Origin: an uncultured Roseateles sp.
GTDB taxonomy: Bacteria; Pseudomonadota; Gammaproteobacteria; Burkholderiales; Burkholderiaceae
Direction of reading: 5' to 3'
Assembly: GCA_946480605.1 (NCBI GenBank)
Contig: CAMLKW010000001.1
Location: forward strand, 1-64,000
Length of the DNA: 64,000 nt
Part shown: positions 51,994 through 60,932 of the stretch, piece by piece
Layout: every line of letters begins with the position of its first letter
Numbering within the stretch: the stretch's first letter is position 1
The notes under the pieces: model-generated
What the model was told of the DNA's origin: nothing
Databases searched by the model: none
Seen by the model: only the letters and a program-made list of their open reading frames with translations
Made by a program: the position numbers and the translations under genes

Positions 51994-52173
51994 GACCATT
52001 CCGCTTAGCCCAGCTTGGGATGGCACCAAATGAAAGCGGCAGCCATCAATCCAAACTGGAAAGATGAGCTGCCGGAGCCCGGTTACTCGGCGGGCCGCTT
52101 CCGCGGCCGACGGGCGTAAATATAGCTCTCAGGTTGGAATAGGCAAAGCGAACCGCAGACCGCGCAATCCACC

Positions 52174-52482
52174 GTGCTGTCGCCAGAGCGATGCTGACTT
52201 CGTATTTCTGATGAGCCCGGCGTGCAGCCGGCGTTAAGCGGCGTAAAGGGCCGATGGATGGCGCTCGTCACAAGGACAGCCGCGAGAGCGCAGCGGGTCG
52301 CGCGTGGGCGCCAAGCTGCAGGCTGTTTTCGCGCGCCGCTCATGGCGCCGCCGCGATGGTGTGCGGTTCAGGGCCTCTTCTTTGGTGACTTTCTTCTGGC
52401 CCCGCAGAAGAAAGTTACCGCGCTGCCGGGCGCGCATCCCGGCAATCTCTCGATCAGCAGCGATCTTCCCGAGAGCATCCAA
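52174..52482 (+). repeat. Long hairpin repeat, copy D
   Basis: Same orientation as copy A and inverted relative to B and C. GATGAGCCCGGCGTGCAGCC starts at 52210, GTGTGCGGTTCAGGGCC at about 52360, and the hairpin ACTTTCTTCTG/CAGAAGAAAGT is at 52388-52415. An 82-codon frame runs on the reverse strand (52482-52234). It ends 9 nt from the stop codon of the GH43 gene and may serve as its 3' hairpin. Confidence 0.88.
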
Positions 52483-52491
52483 CCAAGACCA

Positions 52492-53454
52492 TCACTTCTT
52501 GCAAGCAGAAGAAGGATTCGCCCTCGGCCCCGCCTTGGTCTGATGGATGAACGGAATCGTCCCATCCGCGCGATACGAGAACTCCTCGATGGCCACCGAC
52601 CGCCGATGCTCATGCCCCCCCGGCAGCTCTGCGTTGTGATACGCCACATAGCTGCGCCCGTTGAACTCGAAGAACGCCTGATGGATGGTCTTTGTCTTCG
52701 TGTTGCGCTCCATGACGACGCCCTGCGGCGTCCACGGCCCAACCGGTGACGGCCCCGTCATGTACGCCGTCTCTTCCGGCCAGTGCTGCGAATAGCTCAG
52801 GTAGTAGACGTTCTTGCCCATGACCTTGCGCTTGTGCAGATACGGCGCCTCCACGAAATTGGCCACCGGCACCGTCGTGATCGGCCCGTCCAGCTCCGTC
52901 ATGTTGGCCTTGAGCTTGGCGTACTTCAGCACCGTGTTGCCCCAGTACAGATAGGCCTGGCCATCGTCGTCGACGAACACGCCGGGGTCGATGTCGTCCC
53001 AGGCGATGTCGGTCTGCTTGGTCATGTCGTTGGTGATCAGCGCCGAGCCGCGCGCATCGACGAACGGGCCGGTGGGCGAATCGGACACCGCCACGCCCAC
53101 GGCAAAGCCCGGCACCGTCGCGTGCTCCACCGTCGAGTAGAACCAGTACCTGCCGTTGCGCTTGACGATGTCGGACGCCCACGCGCGGCCCTTGGCCCAC
53201 GCGAAGGTCTTGGCGTTCAGCGGGATGCCTTCGTCCTTCCAGTTCACCATGTCGCAGGTGGAGAACAGGCGCCACTCGTGCATGACGTAGTCCTTGCCCT
53301 CGGGCTCTGCCTCGTCGCGGCCGGCGAACAGGTAGACACGGCCCCCATCCACCAGCACGGCCGGGTCGGCCGTGTACAGCGGCGCGAACAGCGGGTTGGC
53401 GGCTTGGGCCGTGCCGCAGGCAAAGGCGGCGGCCAACAGGAGTTGCTTGAACAT
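52492..53454 (-). CDS. Exported GH43 family hydrolase
   Basis: A 320-residue protein; the ATG at 53454 overlaps the permease stop (TGATG). The signal peptide is KQLLLAAAFACGTAQA-ANP. Catalytic residues are base Asp in YTADPAVLVDGGRVYLFAGR, second Asp in DIDPGVFVDDDGQAYLYWG, and acid Glu in NFVEAPYLHKRKVMG. KDYVMHEWRLFSTCDMVNWK and the TIHQAFFEFNGRSYVAYHN segment resemble GH43 arabinofuranosidase/xylosidase groups acting on decorated polymers. It is the last gene of the CUT2 operon, and the enzyme probably acts in the periplasm on side-chain arabinose. Confidence 0.88.
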   Translation of the reverse strand: MFKQLLLAAAFACGTAQAANPLFAPLYTADPAVLVDGGRVYLFAGRDEAEPEGKDYVMHEWRLFSTCDMVNWKDEGIPLNAKTFAWAKGRAWASDIVKRNGRYWFYSTVEHATVPGFAVGVAVSDSPTGPFVDARGSALITNDMTKQTDIAWDDIDPGVFVDDDGQAYLYWGNTVLKYAKLKANMTELDGPITTVPVANFVEAPYLHKRKVMGKNVYYLSYSQHWPEETAYMTGPSPVGPWTPQGVVMERNTKTKTIHQAFFEFNGRSYVAYHNAELPGGHEHRRSVAIEEFSYRADGTIPFIHQTKAGPRANPSSACKK

Positions 53455-54422
53455 CAGTGTTGGGCCTTCTTCAAGGACAGCAGGCGCTGGACCGCGCAGA
53501 ACACGAACAGCAGCGCGCCGATGACGATCTTGGTCCACCAGGAGCTGAGCGTGCCGTCGAAGGCGATCAGCGTCTGGATCAGGCCCAGCACCAGCACGCC
53601 CGACAGCGCACCAGCGACGAAGCCATAGCCGCCCGTCAGCACGGTGCCGCCAATCACCACGGCGGCGATGGCGTCCAGCTCCACGCCCTGGCCATGCTGG
53701 CCGTAGCCGCTGAGCATGTAGAACGCGAACAGCAGGCCGGCCAGCGACGCGCAAAAGCCGCTGAGGCCGTACACCGCCACCTTGGTGCGGCCGACCGCCA
53801 GGCCCATCATCAACGCGGAAGCCTCGTTGCCGCCGAGCGCGTAGACGGTGCGGCCGAAGGCGGTCCAGTGCGCCAGCCACAGGCCCAGGCCCAGCACCAC
53901 CAGCGCGATGACGGCGCCAGGCGACAGGAAGGCGTCGCCGAACAGCGGGATCTGCGTCTGCGACAGCGTGACGAACAGCGGCGCGTCGATGGTGATGCTG
54001 TCCACGCTGATGAGGAAGCACAGGCCGCGCGCCAGGAACATGCCGGCCAGCGTGACGATGAAGGCCTGCAGCTTGAACACGTGGATGACCAGCCCTTGCA
54101 GCGCGCCGAATGCCGCGCCGCCCAGCAGCACGACGACGATGACTGCTTCAGCCGGCCACTGCGCGACCTGGAGCAGCCAGGCGGCGACCATCGTGGTCAG
54201 CGCCAGCACGGAGCCCACCGACAGGTCGATGCCGCCGGACAGGATGACGAAGCTCATGCCCACCGCGATGACGAGCAGGAAGGCGTTGTCGATGAGCAGG
54301 TTCAGCACCACCTGCGTGGAGCCGAAGCCGGTGTAGCTGGTCGCACCCGCGGCGAACAGCAGCAGCATCAGCACGACGCTGACCCAGGTGGTGAAGGAAG
54401 GGGCGGAGAGCAGGCGCTTCAT
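53454..54422 (-). CDS. Furanose-type sugar ABC permease (YjfF-like, CUT2)
   Basis: A 322-residue protein with about ten membrane segments, of the AraH/RbsC/YjfF family: MSFVILSGGIDLSVGSVLAL is the hallmark; also GLVIHVFKLQAFIVTLAGMF, GRTVYALGGNEASALMMGLA and DAIAAVVIGGTVLTGG. It forms a heterodimeric channel with the preceding YtfT-like permease; E. coli YtfT/YjfF with YtfQ and YtfR imports galactofuranose. It overlaps YtfT by four bases and the GH43 gene by one. Confidence 0.93.
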   Translation of the reverse strand: MKRLLSAPSFTTWVSVVLMLLLFAAGATSYTGFGSTQVVLNLLIDNAFLLVIAVGMSFVILSGGIDLSVGSVLALTTMVAAWLLQVAQWPAEAVIVVVLLGGAAFGALQGLVIHVFKLQAFIVTLAGMFLARGLCFLISVDSITIDAPLFVTLSQTQIPLFGDAFLSPGAVIALVVLGLGLWLAHWTAFGRTVYALGGNEASALMMGLAVGRTKVAVYGLSGFCASLAGLLFAFYMLSGYGQHGQGVELDAIAAVVIGGTVLTGGYGFVAGALSGVLVLGLIQTLIAFDGTLSSWWTKIVIGALLFVFCAVQRLLSLKKAQH

Positions 54423-55423
54423 GCGGACCTCCGCGACCAGATGGACGACTGCGAGATGCAGACGGCGAACACGACGACGGCCTTGACGACCATGGTGACC
54501 TGCGGCGGCACGCCCAGCGCGTAGATGGCGGAGGTCAGCGTCTGGATGATGAGCGCGCCGATCAGGCTGCCGAGCAGGCTGAACTTGCCACCGTTCAGCT
54601 GTCCGCCGCCCAGCGTGACGGCCAGGATGGCATCCAGCTCCAGCAGCAGGCCGGCGTTGTTGGCGTCGGCGCTCTTGATGTTGGACGAGATCAACAGGCC
54701 CGCCAGGCCCGAGCCCAGGCTGCAGTAGACGTAGACGAAGAACACGATGGCCGCCGTGCGCACGCCGGCCAGCCGCGCGGCGACGGGGTTGATGCCGACC
54801 GTCTGGATGAACAGACCCAGCGCAGTGCGCTTCATCAGCAGCGCGGTGAGACCCGCGACGATGGCGACGACGTAGAAGGACACCGGCAGGCCCAGCACGT
54901 AGCCGGCGCCCAGCCAGAAGAAGCTGGCGGGCTCGTAGACGGTGATGATCTGGCCGTCGGTCAGCAGCTGCGCCAGACCCCGGCCGGCGACCATCAGGAT
55001 CAGCGTCGCGATGATGGGCTGCAGGCCCAGGCCGGCGACGAGCAGGCCGTTCCACAGGCCGCACAGCAGCGCGGCGCCGAGTGCCGCTGCGAACGCGACG
55101 GCCAGGCCGTGCTCGGCGACCAGCACGCAGGCCACGGTGCCGGAGATGGCGACGATGGCGCCCACCGACACGTCGATGCCGCGCGTGGCGATGACCAGCG
55201 TCATGCCCAAGGCGGCCAGCATCAGCGGTGCGGCCCGGTGCAGGATGTCGACGAGGTTGCCGTACAGGCGGCCGTCCTTGATCTCCAGGTGCAGGAAGCC
55301 GGGCACGCTGAAGGCGGCGATGGCCAGCAGCAGCGCAAGCGCGGCCAGTGGGCGGAACAGCGGATGGCGCCAGACAGCAGCGCGCGCGGGAGGAGAGGAC
55401 ATGGCTAGCGTGGGAGAACTCAT
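54419..55423 (-). CDS. Furanose-type sugar ABC permease (YtfT-like, CUT2)
   Basis: A 334-residue protein from the ATG at 55423, which overlaps the GH31 stop by four bases (ATGA). A second ATG at 55402 would remove seven residues. About ten membrane helices; MTLVIATRGIDVSVGAIVAI is the AraH/RbsC signature and LQPIIATLILMVAGRGLAQL and LLLELDAILAVTLGGGQLNG follow. It pairs with the YjfF-like permease. The arabinan context makes L-arabinofuranose or arabinopyranose a likely cargo, with galactofuranose an alternative. Confidence 0.93.
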   Translation of the reverse strand: MSSPTLAMSSPPARAAVWRHPLFRPLAALALLLAIAAFSVPGFLHLEIKDGRLYGNLVDILHRAAPLMLAALGMTLVIATRGIDVSVGAIVAISGTVACVLVAEHGLAVAFAAALGAALLCGLWNGLLVAGLGLQPIIATLILMVAGRGLAQLLTDGQIITVYEPASFFWLGAGYVLGLPVSFYVVAIVAGLTALLMKRTALGLFIQTVGINPVAARLAGVRTAAIVFFVYVYCSLGSGLAGLLISSNIKSADANNAGLLLELDAILAVTLGGGQLNGGKFSLLGSLIGALIIQTLTSAIYALGVPPQVTMVVKAVVVFAVCISQSSIWSRRSA

Positions 55424-58326
55424 GGGGTCTTGAAATGCAGCGCCGTCGCTTCGCCACGGTAGACGACGGACCGCGCGGCGGCCGGGCGGCCGCCAGCGTC
55501 GAGCAGCTTCACGTCGAAGCGGCGTTGCGCGGCCAGGCCGGGGTAGCGGCCCTCGCGCGCCGCCACCTGCAGCGTGCGGCGGGCGTCGTCCCAGCGCAGC
55601 TGCACGGTAGCGCGCCGGCCCCGCTCGTAGGCATAGGTCTCGCCGTCGTCCTCGTACAGCGTGAACTGGGCATCGGCGCCGGGGTAGATGCGGATCTCGT
55701 AGGGCGCATCGCGGCGCTCGCCCACGTGCTGGACCACCGGGCCCATGGGCACGATGCTGCCGGCGCGCACGAACAGCGGGAACTCGTCCAGCGCGTACTC
55801 GCGCGCCACCGCCTGGCCGCCGTCGTGCACGCGGCCGCTCCAGAAGTCGAACCAGCGGTGGCCGGCAGGCAGCCGCGTGGCCTGGCGCTTGTCCACGTGA
55901 CGCAGTTCGTCCGCCAGCGTGCGCAGCTGGGCCGGCGTGCGCCAGGCCAGGCGCAGCTTGGCGCCGTAGGCATCCTGGTAGAAGTCCAGCCGCAGGCGCA
56001 CGGCCTGGCCGGCGGCGAGCTGCAGCCGGGTGCTCTGGTAGCGCGGCGCGCCGTTCTTCCAATCCTCGACGACGAGCTTGTCATCCAGCCACAGGCGGAA
56101 ACCGTCGTCGCCTTCGACGCCGATCTCGTACTCGCCCGCCTCGGGCGCCACCAGGGTGCCCTGCCAGCGCGCGGAGAACTGCTGCAAGCCCTTCAGGCCG
56201 GGCGGCACGCTGCCCAGCGGCGGCGGCGGCCAGCTGTGGTCCACCGGACCGTCCACGGTGCGGCTGGCGGGCGTCTCGAAGTTCATGCCCGAGAAGTAGT
56301 CCAGCTGCAGGCCGGGTTCACCGGACGGCGTGCGCAGCGCGCTGGCGGGGATGGTGGTGGCCGGCGGCGGTTCGGCATGCAGCACCGCGCGAGTGACGGG
56401 CTGCACGAGGAAGGCCGGGCCGAACATGAAGGTGTCGTCCACGCGGCGCAGCGCGGTCTGGTCGGGGAAGTCCATCGCCAGGCCGCGCATCATCACGTAG
56501 CCCTCGGTGTGGGCGCGCCAGGCCAGCCCGTAGACGTAAGGCAGCAGGCGGTAGCGCAGCTGCGCGGCTTTCAGCAACGACTGGTAGACGGCCGGGTCCA
56601 GTGACTTGAACAGGTAGGGCTCGCGCTCCACGTCGGTGCCGTGGATGCGGTAGATGGGGTTGAAGATGCCGAACTGGTTCCAGCGCGCGTACAGCTCGCG
56701 CCAGGCCGGGTTGCGCTCGCCGCCTGGATGGCGCACGAAGAAGCCGCCGGTGTCCTGCGTCCAGTAGGGCAGGCCGGCCATGCCCACGTTCAGGCCGCCG
56801 GCGATCTGTGCGCGCAGCGTGGCCCAGCTGGCCGTCGTGTCGCCGGACCACGGCAGGGCCGCGTAGCGCTGCTGGCCGGCCCAGCCGGAACGCGTCAGCG
56901 TGAACACGCGCTTGTCGCCGCCGGCGCGCTGGCCTTCGTAGACCCCGCGCGTGGTGACGAGGCTGTAGACGTTCAGGTAGCGGGTGAAGTCGCCCATCGC
57001 GTTGCGGCCCAGCCGCTTGATGTCGGCCTCCACCTCGCCGGGGTCGTGCGCGGCGCCGCCCACCTCCACCTCGGTGCCGTCCATCCACAGCGCGTCCACG
57101 CCGATGTCCAGCAGCCCCTGCTTGACGTGCTTGAAGTAGATGCGGCGGCCTTCGGCGCTGAAGGCGTCGTAGATCTGCGCCTTGCCGGAGATCCAGTGCT
57201 TGGGGGCGAAGCGCAGGCCTTGCGCATCCAGCTCGCGGGCCAGCGCCGTGTCGTCGCCCACCGAGGGCCAGATGGACACCATCAGCTTCATGTCCAGCTG
57301 GCGGTGCAGCGTGTCCACCATGCCGCGCGGGTCGGGGAAGCGCTCGGCGTTCCAGGTCATGCCGCTCCAGCTGCCGTCCTTGTCACCGCCCCAGTACTGC
57401 CAGTCCTGCACGATGGTGTCGAGCGGGAAGCGCTCGGCCCGGAAGCGCTTCGCCACGTCCAGCAACTGCTGCTGCGTCCTGTAGCGCTCCTTGCTCATGA
57501 ACAGGCCGAAGGCGCTCTTCGGGAACATCGGCGCGGCGCCGGTGAGCTGGCGGTAGCCGGCCATCAGCTCGTCCATCGTCGTGCCGGCGACGAAGTAGTA
57601 GTCGGCCCCGGCCGGCGCGCTCTCGGCCCAGAAGCGGGCGCCCTGCGCGTCGTCGGTGAAGCGCATCTTGGAATACACATCCCACAGCACACCCCAGCGC
57701 CGCGTGGACACCATGAAGGGCAGCACGGTGCCGATGTTGGTCTGCACCATGGACACGTCGCGGCCGCGGTAGTCCATGTGGGACTCGTTGTACTGGCCCA
57801 GGCCGTACAGCGACTCGTCGGGCGTCAGGCTGAAGGCCTGCGTCATCGTGTAGCTGGGCGCGCCGGAGAACTCGGCCGGCTGCAGCGCGGCCGGCGCCTG
57901 CTCGCGCGTGAAGGGCTGGCCGTCGGGCCGCAGGAAGGCGATGGCGCCGCTGCGCTTGTCCACCTGCACGCGCAGCGCGGGGCTGGCCAGCACCAAGGTG
58001 TCGGCGCCATCCTGGACCTCAAGCGGCTGGGGCTGCGGCGCGGCCACGACGACGAGACTGGGCTGGGTGGCGTGGCTCTGGCCCAGGTGGGTGGTCACGC
58101 GCACCAGGCCGGGGCCGTAGAACAGCAGGTTGCGCGTGAGCGTCCCGCGCTGCACCTGCACGCCGGCGGTCAACCGCGTCCATGCGAAGCCGCCGGCATC
58201 GGGCGTCAGCGGCTGGCGCTGGGCCTGACCCAGGGCGTCCAGGCCCGTGGGGGTCTCGGCCCGCGCGGCGGGGGCCAGCGCGGCCAGGCACAGCAGGGCC
58301 AGGGCGGAGAGGGTGCGCAGGTGCAT
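55420..58326 (-). CDS. Exported GH31 glycosidase with PA14-like insert (alpha-xylosidase-like)
   Basis: A 968-residue protein with a signal peptide (ALALLCLAALAPAARA-ETP). The N-terminal GH31 sandwich contains SLYGLGQYNESHMDYRG. The catalytic barrel has DTIVQDWQYWGG, VDALWMDGTEVE with nucleophile Asp at about 416, and RSGWAGQQRYAALPWSGDTT with the acid/base Asp. A PA14-like segment (residues about 680-830: LQQFSARWQGTLVAPEAGEY, EGDDGFRLWLDDKLVVEDW) splits the C-terminal region, as in some alpha-xylosidases. Activity on alpha-xylosides or alpha-galactosides is possible. Remarkably, the gene lies inside the sugar ABC transporter operon, between ATPase and permease. Confidence 0.9.
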   Translation of the reverse strand: MHLRTLSALALLCLAALAPAARAETPTGLDALGQAQRQPLTPDAGGFAWTRLTAGVQVQRGTLTRNLLFYGPGLVRVTTHLGQSHATQPSLVVVAAPQPQPLEVQDGADTLVLASPALRVQVDKRSGAIAFLRPDGQPFTREQAPAALQPAEFSGAPSYTMTQAFSLTPDESLYGLGQYNESHMDYRGRDVSMVQTNIGTVLPFMVSTRRWGVLWDVYSKMRFTDDAQGARFWAESAPAGADYYFVAGTTMDELMAGYRQLTGAAPMFPKSAFGLFMSKERYRTQQQLLDVAKRFRAERFPLDTIVQDWQYWGGDKDGSWSGMTWNAERFPDPRGMVDTLHRQLDMKLMVSIWPSVGDDTALARELDAQGLRFAPKHWISGKAQIYDAFSAEGRRIYFKHVKQGLLDIGVDALWMDGTEVEVGGAAHDPGEVEADIKRLGRNAMGDFTRYLNVYSLVTTRGVYEGQRAGGDKRVFTLTRSGWAGQQRYAALPWSGDTTASWATLRAQIAGGLNVGMAGLPYWTQDTGGFFVRHPGGERNPAWRELYARWNQFGIFNPIYRIHGTDVEREPYLFKSLDPAVYQSLLKAAQLRYRLLPYVYGLAWRAHTEGYVMMRGLAMDFPDQTALRRVDDTFMFGPAFLVQPVTRAVLHAEPPPATTIPASALRTPSGEPGLQLDYFSGMNFETPASRTVDGPVDHSWPPPPLGSVPPGLKGLQQFSARWQGTLVAPEAGEYEIGVEGDDGFRLWLDDKLVVEDWKNGAPRYQSTRLQLAAGQAVRLRLDFYQDAYGAKLRLAWRTPAQLRTLADELRHVDKRQATRLPAGHRWFDFWSGRVHDGGQAVAREYALDEFPLFVRAGSIVPMGPVVQHVGERRDAPYEIRIYPGADAQFTLYEDDGETYAYERGRRATVQLRWDDARRTLQVAAREGRYPGLAAQRRFDVKLLDAGGRPAAARSVVYRGEATALHFKTP

Positions 58327-58339
58327 GGTGGGCCTGCGC

Positions 58340-59887
58340 TCAGGCCGCGTCGGGCACCGGCTCGGCGGCAATGACTTCGAGCACGCTGCGCTCGTCCAGC
58401 TCGCCGCGGCGGTACTCGCCGGCGGCGCGGCGGTCGCGCAGCACCAGCACGCGGTCGCTGCAGTGCAGCACCTCGGGCAGCTCGGAGGAGATGAAGACGA
58501 CGGCCATGCCGGCCTTGCCGTCTTCGGCATGGGCCAGCGCACGCACCTGGTCCATCAGGTCTTCCTTGGCGCGCACATCGATGCCGCGTGTGGGCTCGTC
58601 CAGGATCAGCACGTCCGGCTGCGTGGCCAGCCAGCGCGCGAGCAGCGCCTTCTGCTGGTTGCCGCCCGACAGTTGCCCGATGGGCGTGTCGGCGCTGGAC
58701 GTCTTGATGCCCAGCTTGCGGATGTAGTCGTCGGCCAGCGCCTGCTGCTGCTCGTGGCTCATGCACAGCCGCAGGCCGGTGCGGGCCTGCAGCGCCAGCA
58801 GGATGTTGTCGCGCACGGACAGATCCAGGATCGCGCCCTCGTGCTTGCGGTCCTCGGAGCAGAAGGCGATGCCAGCGGCGATGGCTTCGCGCGGCGAATG
58901 CCAGGCGCCCTTGCGGCCTTTGCGTGCGGCCATGTCCACGTGGCCCGCGTCGGCCGCGTCGGCCCCGAACAGCAGCCGCGCGGCCTCGGTGCGGCCCGAG
59001 CCCAGCAAGCCCGCCAGGCCCAGCACCTCGCCGCGGTGCAGCGTCAGGTCCAGCGGCTGCACGGCGCCGCGGCGGGCCAGGCCTTCGGTCTTCAACACGA
59101 CCTCGCTGCTGCCGACGGCGCTGCTGTCCAGCCGTGTGGGCTGCTGGTCGGGCGGAGCGCCGACCATCTTGTTGACCAGCGCCAGGCGGCCCAGGTCGGC
59201 GGCCAGGTACTCGCCCTCGGTCTCGCCGTTGCGCATCACGGTGATGCGGTCGGCCAGCGCATAGGTCTGGTCCAGGAAGTGAGTGACGAACAGGATGGCC
59301 AGGCCCTGGTCGCGCAGGCGGCGCAGCACGGTGAAGAGGCGCTGCACGGCGGCGTCGTCCAGGCTGGACGTGGGCTCGTCGAGGATGAGCACGCGGGCCG
59401 AGATGCGCAGCGCGCGGGCGATGGCGACCATCTGCTGCACGGACAGCGAGTAGCGGGACAGCGGCGCGGTGACGTCGATGTCCAGGTCCATCTGCTTCAG
59501 CACACGTTCGGCTTCGGCGTTGACGGCACTCCAGTCGATGCGACCCCACTTGCGGGGGAAGCGCCCGGCACAGATGTTCTCCGCCACGCTGAGGTTGGGG
59601 CAGAGGTTGACCTCCTGGTAGACCGTGCGGATGCCGAGGTCTTGTGCGTCTTCCGTCCGCTTCGGCGCGATGGTGTTGCCGTCGAGCGTGATGACGCCGG
59701 CGTCGGGCTGGTAGAGGCCCGTCAGCACCTTGATCAGCGTGGACTTGCCGGCGCCGTTCTGGCCCATCAGCGCATGAACCTCGCCGGGGAACAGGCGCAG
59801 GCTCACGTCGCTGAGCGCCTTCACGCCGGGGAAGCCCTTGTGGATGCCGGAGAGCTCCAGCACGGGCAGGGTTTTGTCGAGGTTCAT
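58340..59887 (-). CDS. Sugar ABC ATPase with two nucleotide domains (YtfR/AraG-like)
   Basis: A 515-residue protein. Domain 1 has Walker A MGQNGAGKSTLIKV, signature YSLSVQQMVAIARAL and Walker B VLILDEPTSSLD. Domain 2 has the altered Walker A GLLGSGRTEAARL usual for CUT2 ATPases, the signature LSGGNQQKALLARWL and Walker B VLILDEPTRGIDV. The pattern matches AraG/RbsA/YtfR. It powers the YtfT/YjfF-like permeases. The GH31 gene follows after 13 nt and the binding-protein gene precedes by 85 nt. Confidence 0.95.
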   Translation of the reverse strand: MNLDKTLPVLELSGIHKGFPGVKALSDVSLRLFPGEVHALMGQNGAGKSTLIKVLTGLYQPDAGVITLDGNTIAPKRTEDAQDLGIRTVYQEVNLCPNLSVAENICAGRFPRKWGRIDWSAVNAEAERVLKQMDLDIDVTAPLSRYSLSVQQMVAIARALRISARVLILDEPTSSLDDAAVQRLFTVLRRLRDQGLAILFVTHFLDQTYALADRITVMRNGETEGEYLAADLGRLALVNKMVGAPPDQQPTRLDSSAVGSSEVVLKTEGLARRGAVQPLDLTLHRGEVLGLAGLLGSGRTEAARLLFGADAADAGHVDMAARKGRKGAWHSPREAIAAGIAFCSEDRKHEGAILDLSVRDNILLALQARTGLRLCMSHEQQQALADDYIRKLGIKTSSADTPIGQLSGGNQQKALLARWLATQPDVLILDEPTRGIDVRAKEDLMDQVRALAHAEDGKAGMAVVFISSELPEVLHCSDRVLVLRDRRAAGEYRRGELDERSVLEVIAAEPVPDAA

Positions 59888-59972
59888 GGCAATGGGCTCA
59901 CCCTCGGCGACTACGGTGCCGAGGCCTGCGGAGGGTGGCGGACAGGGCTTGGCCCCCGTCCACCGGCCCGCC

Positions 59973-60932
59973 TTAGTACTTCCGGTTCGGCAGTTCCTTG
60001 GCGGCCACCTCGGCCGGGAACACGCCCTCGATGACGGTGATGCGCTTTTCCACCGGCTTCTTGGCCACCACGTCCTTGGCCAGCTGCATCAGCTGCGGGC
60101 CCAGCAGCGGGTTGCACTCGACGGTGACGTTGAGCTTGCCGGCCTTCATCGCCTCGAACGCGCCGCGCACGCCGTCGATGGAGATGATGACGATGTCCTT
60201 GCCCGGCTTCAGACCGGCTTCCTCGATGGCCTGGATCGCGCCGATGGCCATGTCGTCGTTGTGCGCGTACAGCACGTCGATCTTCTTGTCGCGCTGCTTC
60301 AGGAAGGACTCCATCACCTCCTTGCCCTTGGCGCGCGTGAACTCGCCGGACTGCGAACGGATGATCTGCAGCTTGGGGTTGGTCTTGATGACTTCCTCGA
60401 AGCCCTTCTTGCGGTCAATGGCCGGGGCCGAGCCCACGGTGCCCTGCAGCTCGACGATGTTCAGCGCCGCGTTCGGCGTCTTGGCGGCACGCTCCAGCAG
60501 CCAGCGCGCGGCCTTGCGGCCTTCCTCGACGAAGTCGGAGCCGATGAAGGTCACGTACAGCGACGGGTCGGCCACCTTGACGGCACGGTCGGTCAGGATG
60601 ACCGGGATGCCGGCCTTCTGGGCTTCCTTCAGCACCGTGTCCCAGCCGCTCTCGACGACTGGCGAGAAGGCGATGACGTCGACCTTCTGCGCGATGAAGC
60701 TGCGGATGGCCTTGACCTGGTTTTCCTGCTTCTGCTGCGCGTCGGCGAACTTCAGCGTGATGCCGGCCTCCTTGGCAGCCGACTTGATGGAGGCGGTGTT
60801 GGCGGTGCGCCATTCGCTCTCGGCACCGACCTGCGAGAAGCCCATGACCAGGGGCGCGGCCAACGCGCCGAAGGCGGGCAGGACGAGTGCGGCGGCGAGC
60901 AGCGCACGGCGCGCAACGAGCTTGTGATTCAT
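59973..60932 (-). CDS. Periplasmic sugar-binding protein (YtfQ-like, CUT2)
   Basis: A 319-residue protein; GGAGA precedes the ATG at 60932. The signal peptide is RRALLAAALVLPAFGALA-APL. It is a peripla_BP_4 protein close to YtfQ: LVMGFSQVGAESEWRTANT, FADAQQKQENQVKAIRSFIA, DVIAFSPVVESGWDTVLKEA, ILTDRAVKVADPSLYVTFIG, and YAHNDDMAIGAIQAIEEAG. E. coli YtfQ binds galactofuranose; QVGAESEWR and SPVVESGWD contacts are retained. Here L-arabinofuranose or free arabinose/galactose are candidate ligands. It starts the CUT2 operon. Confidence 0.94.
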   Translation of the reverse strand: MNHKLVARRALLAAALVLPAFGALAAPLVMGFSQVGAESEWRTANTASIKSAAKEAGITLKFADAQQKQENQVKAIRSFIAQKVDVIAFSPVVESGWDTVLKEAQKAGIPVILTDRAVKVADPSLYVTFIGSDFVEEGRKAARWLLERAAKTPNAALNIVELQGTVGSAPAIDRKKGFEEVIKTNPKLQIIRSQSGEFTRAKGKEVMESFLKQRDKKIDVLYAHNDDMAIGAIQAIEEAGLKPGKDIVIISIDGVRGAFEAMKAGKLNVTVECNPLLGPQLMQLAKDVVAKKPVEKRITVIEGVFPAEVAAKELPNRKY

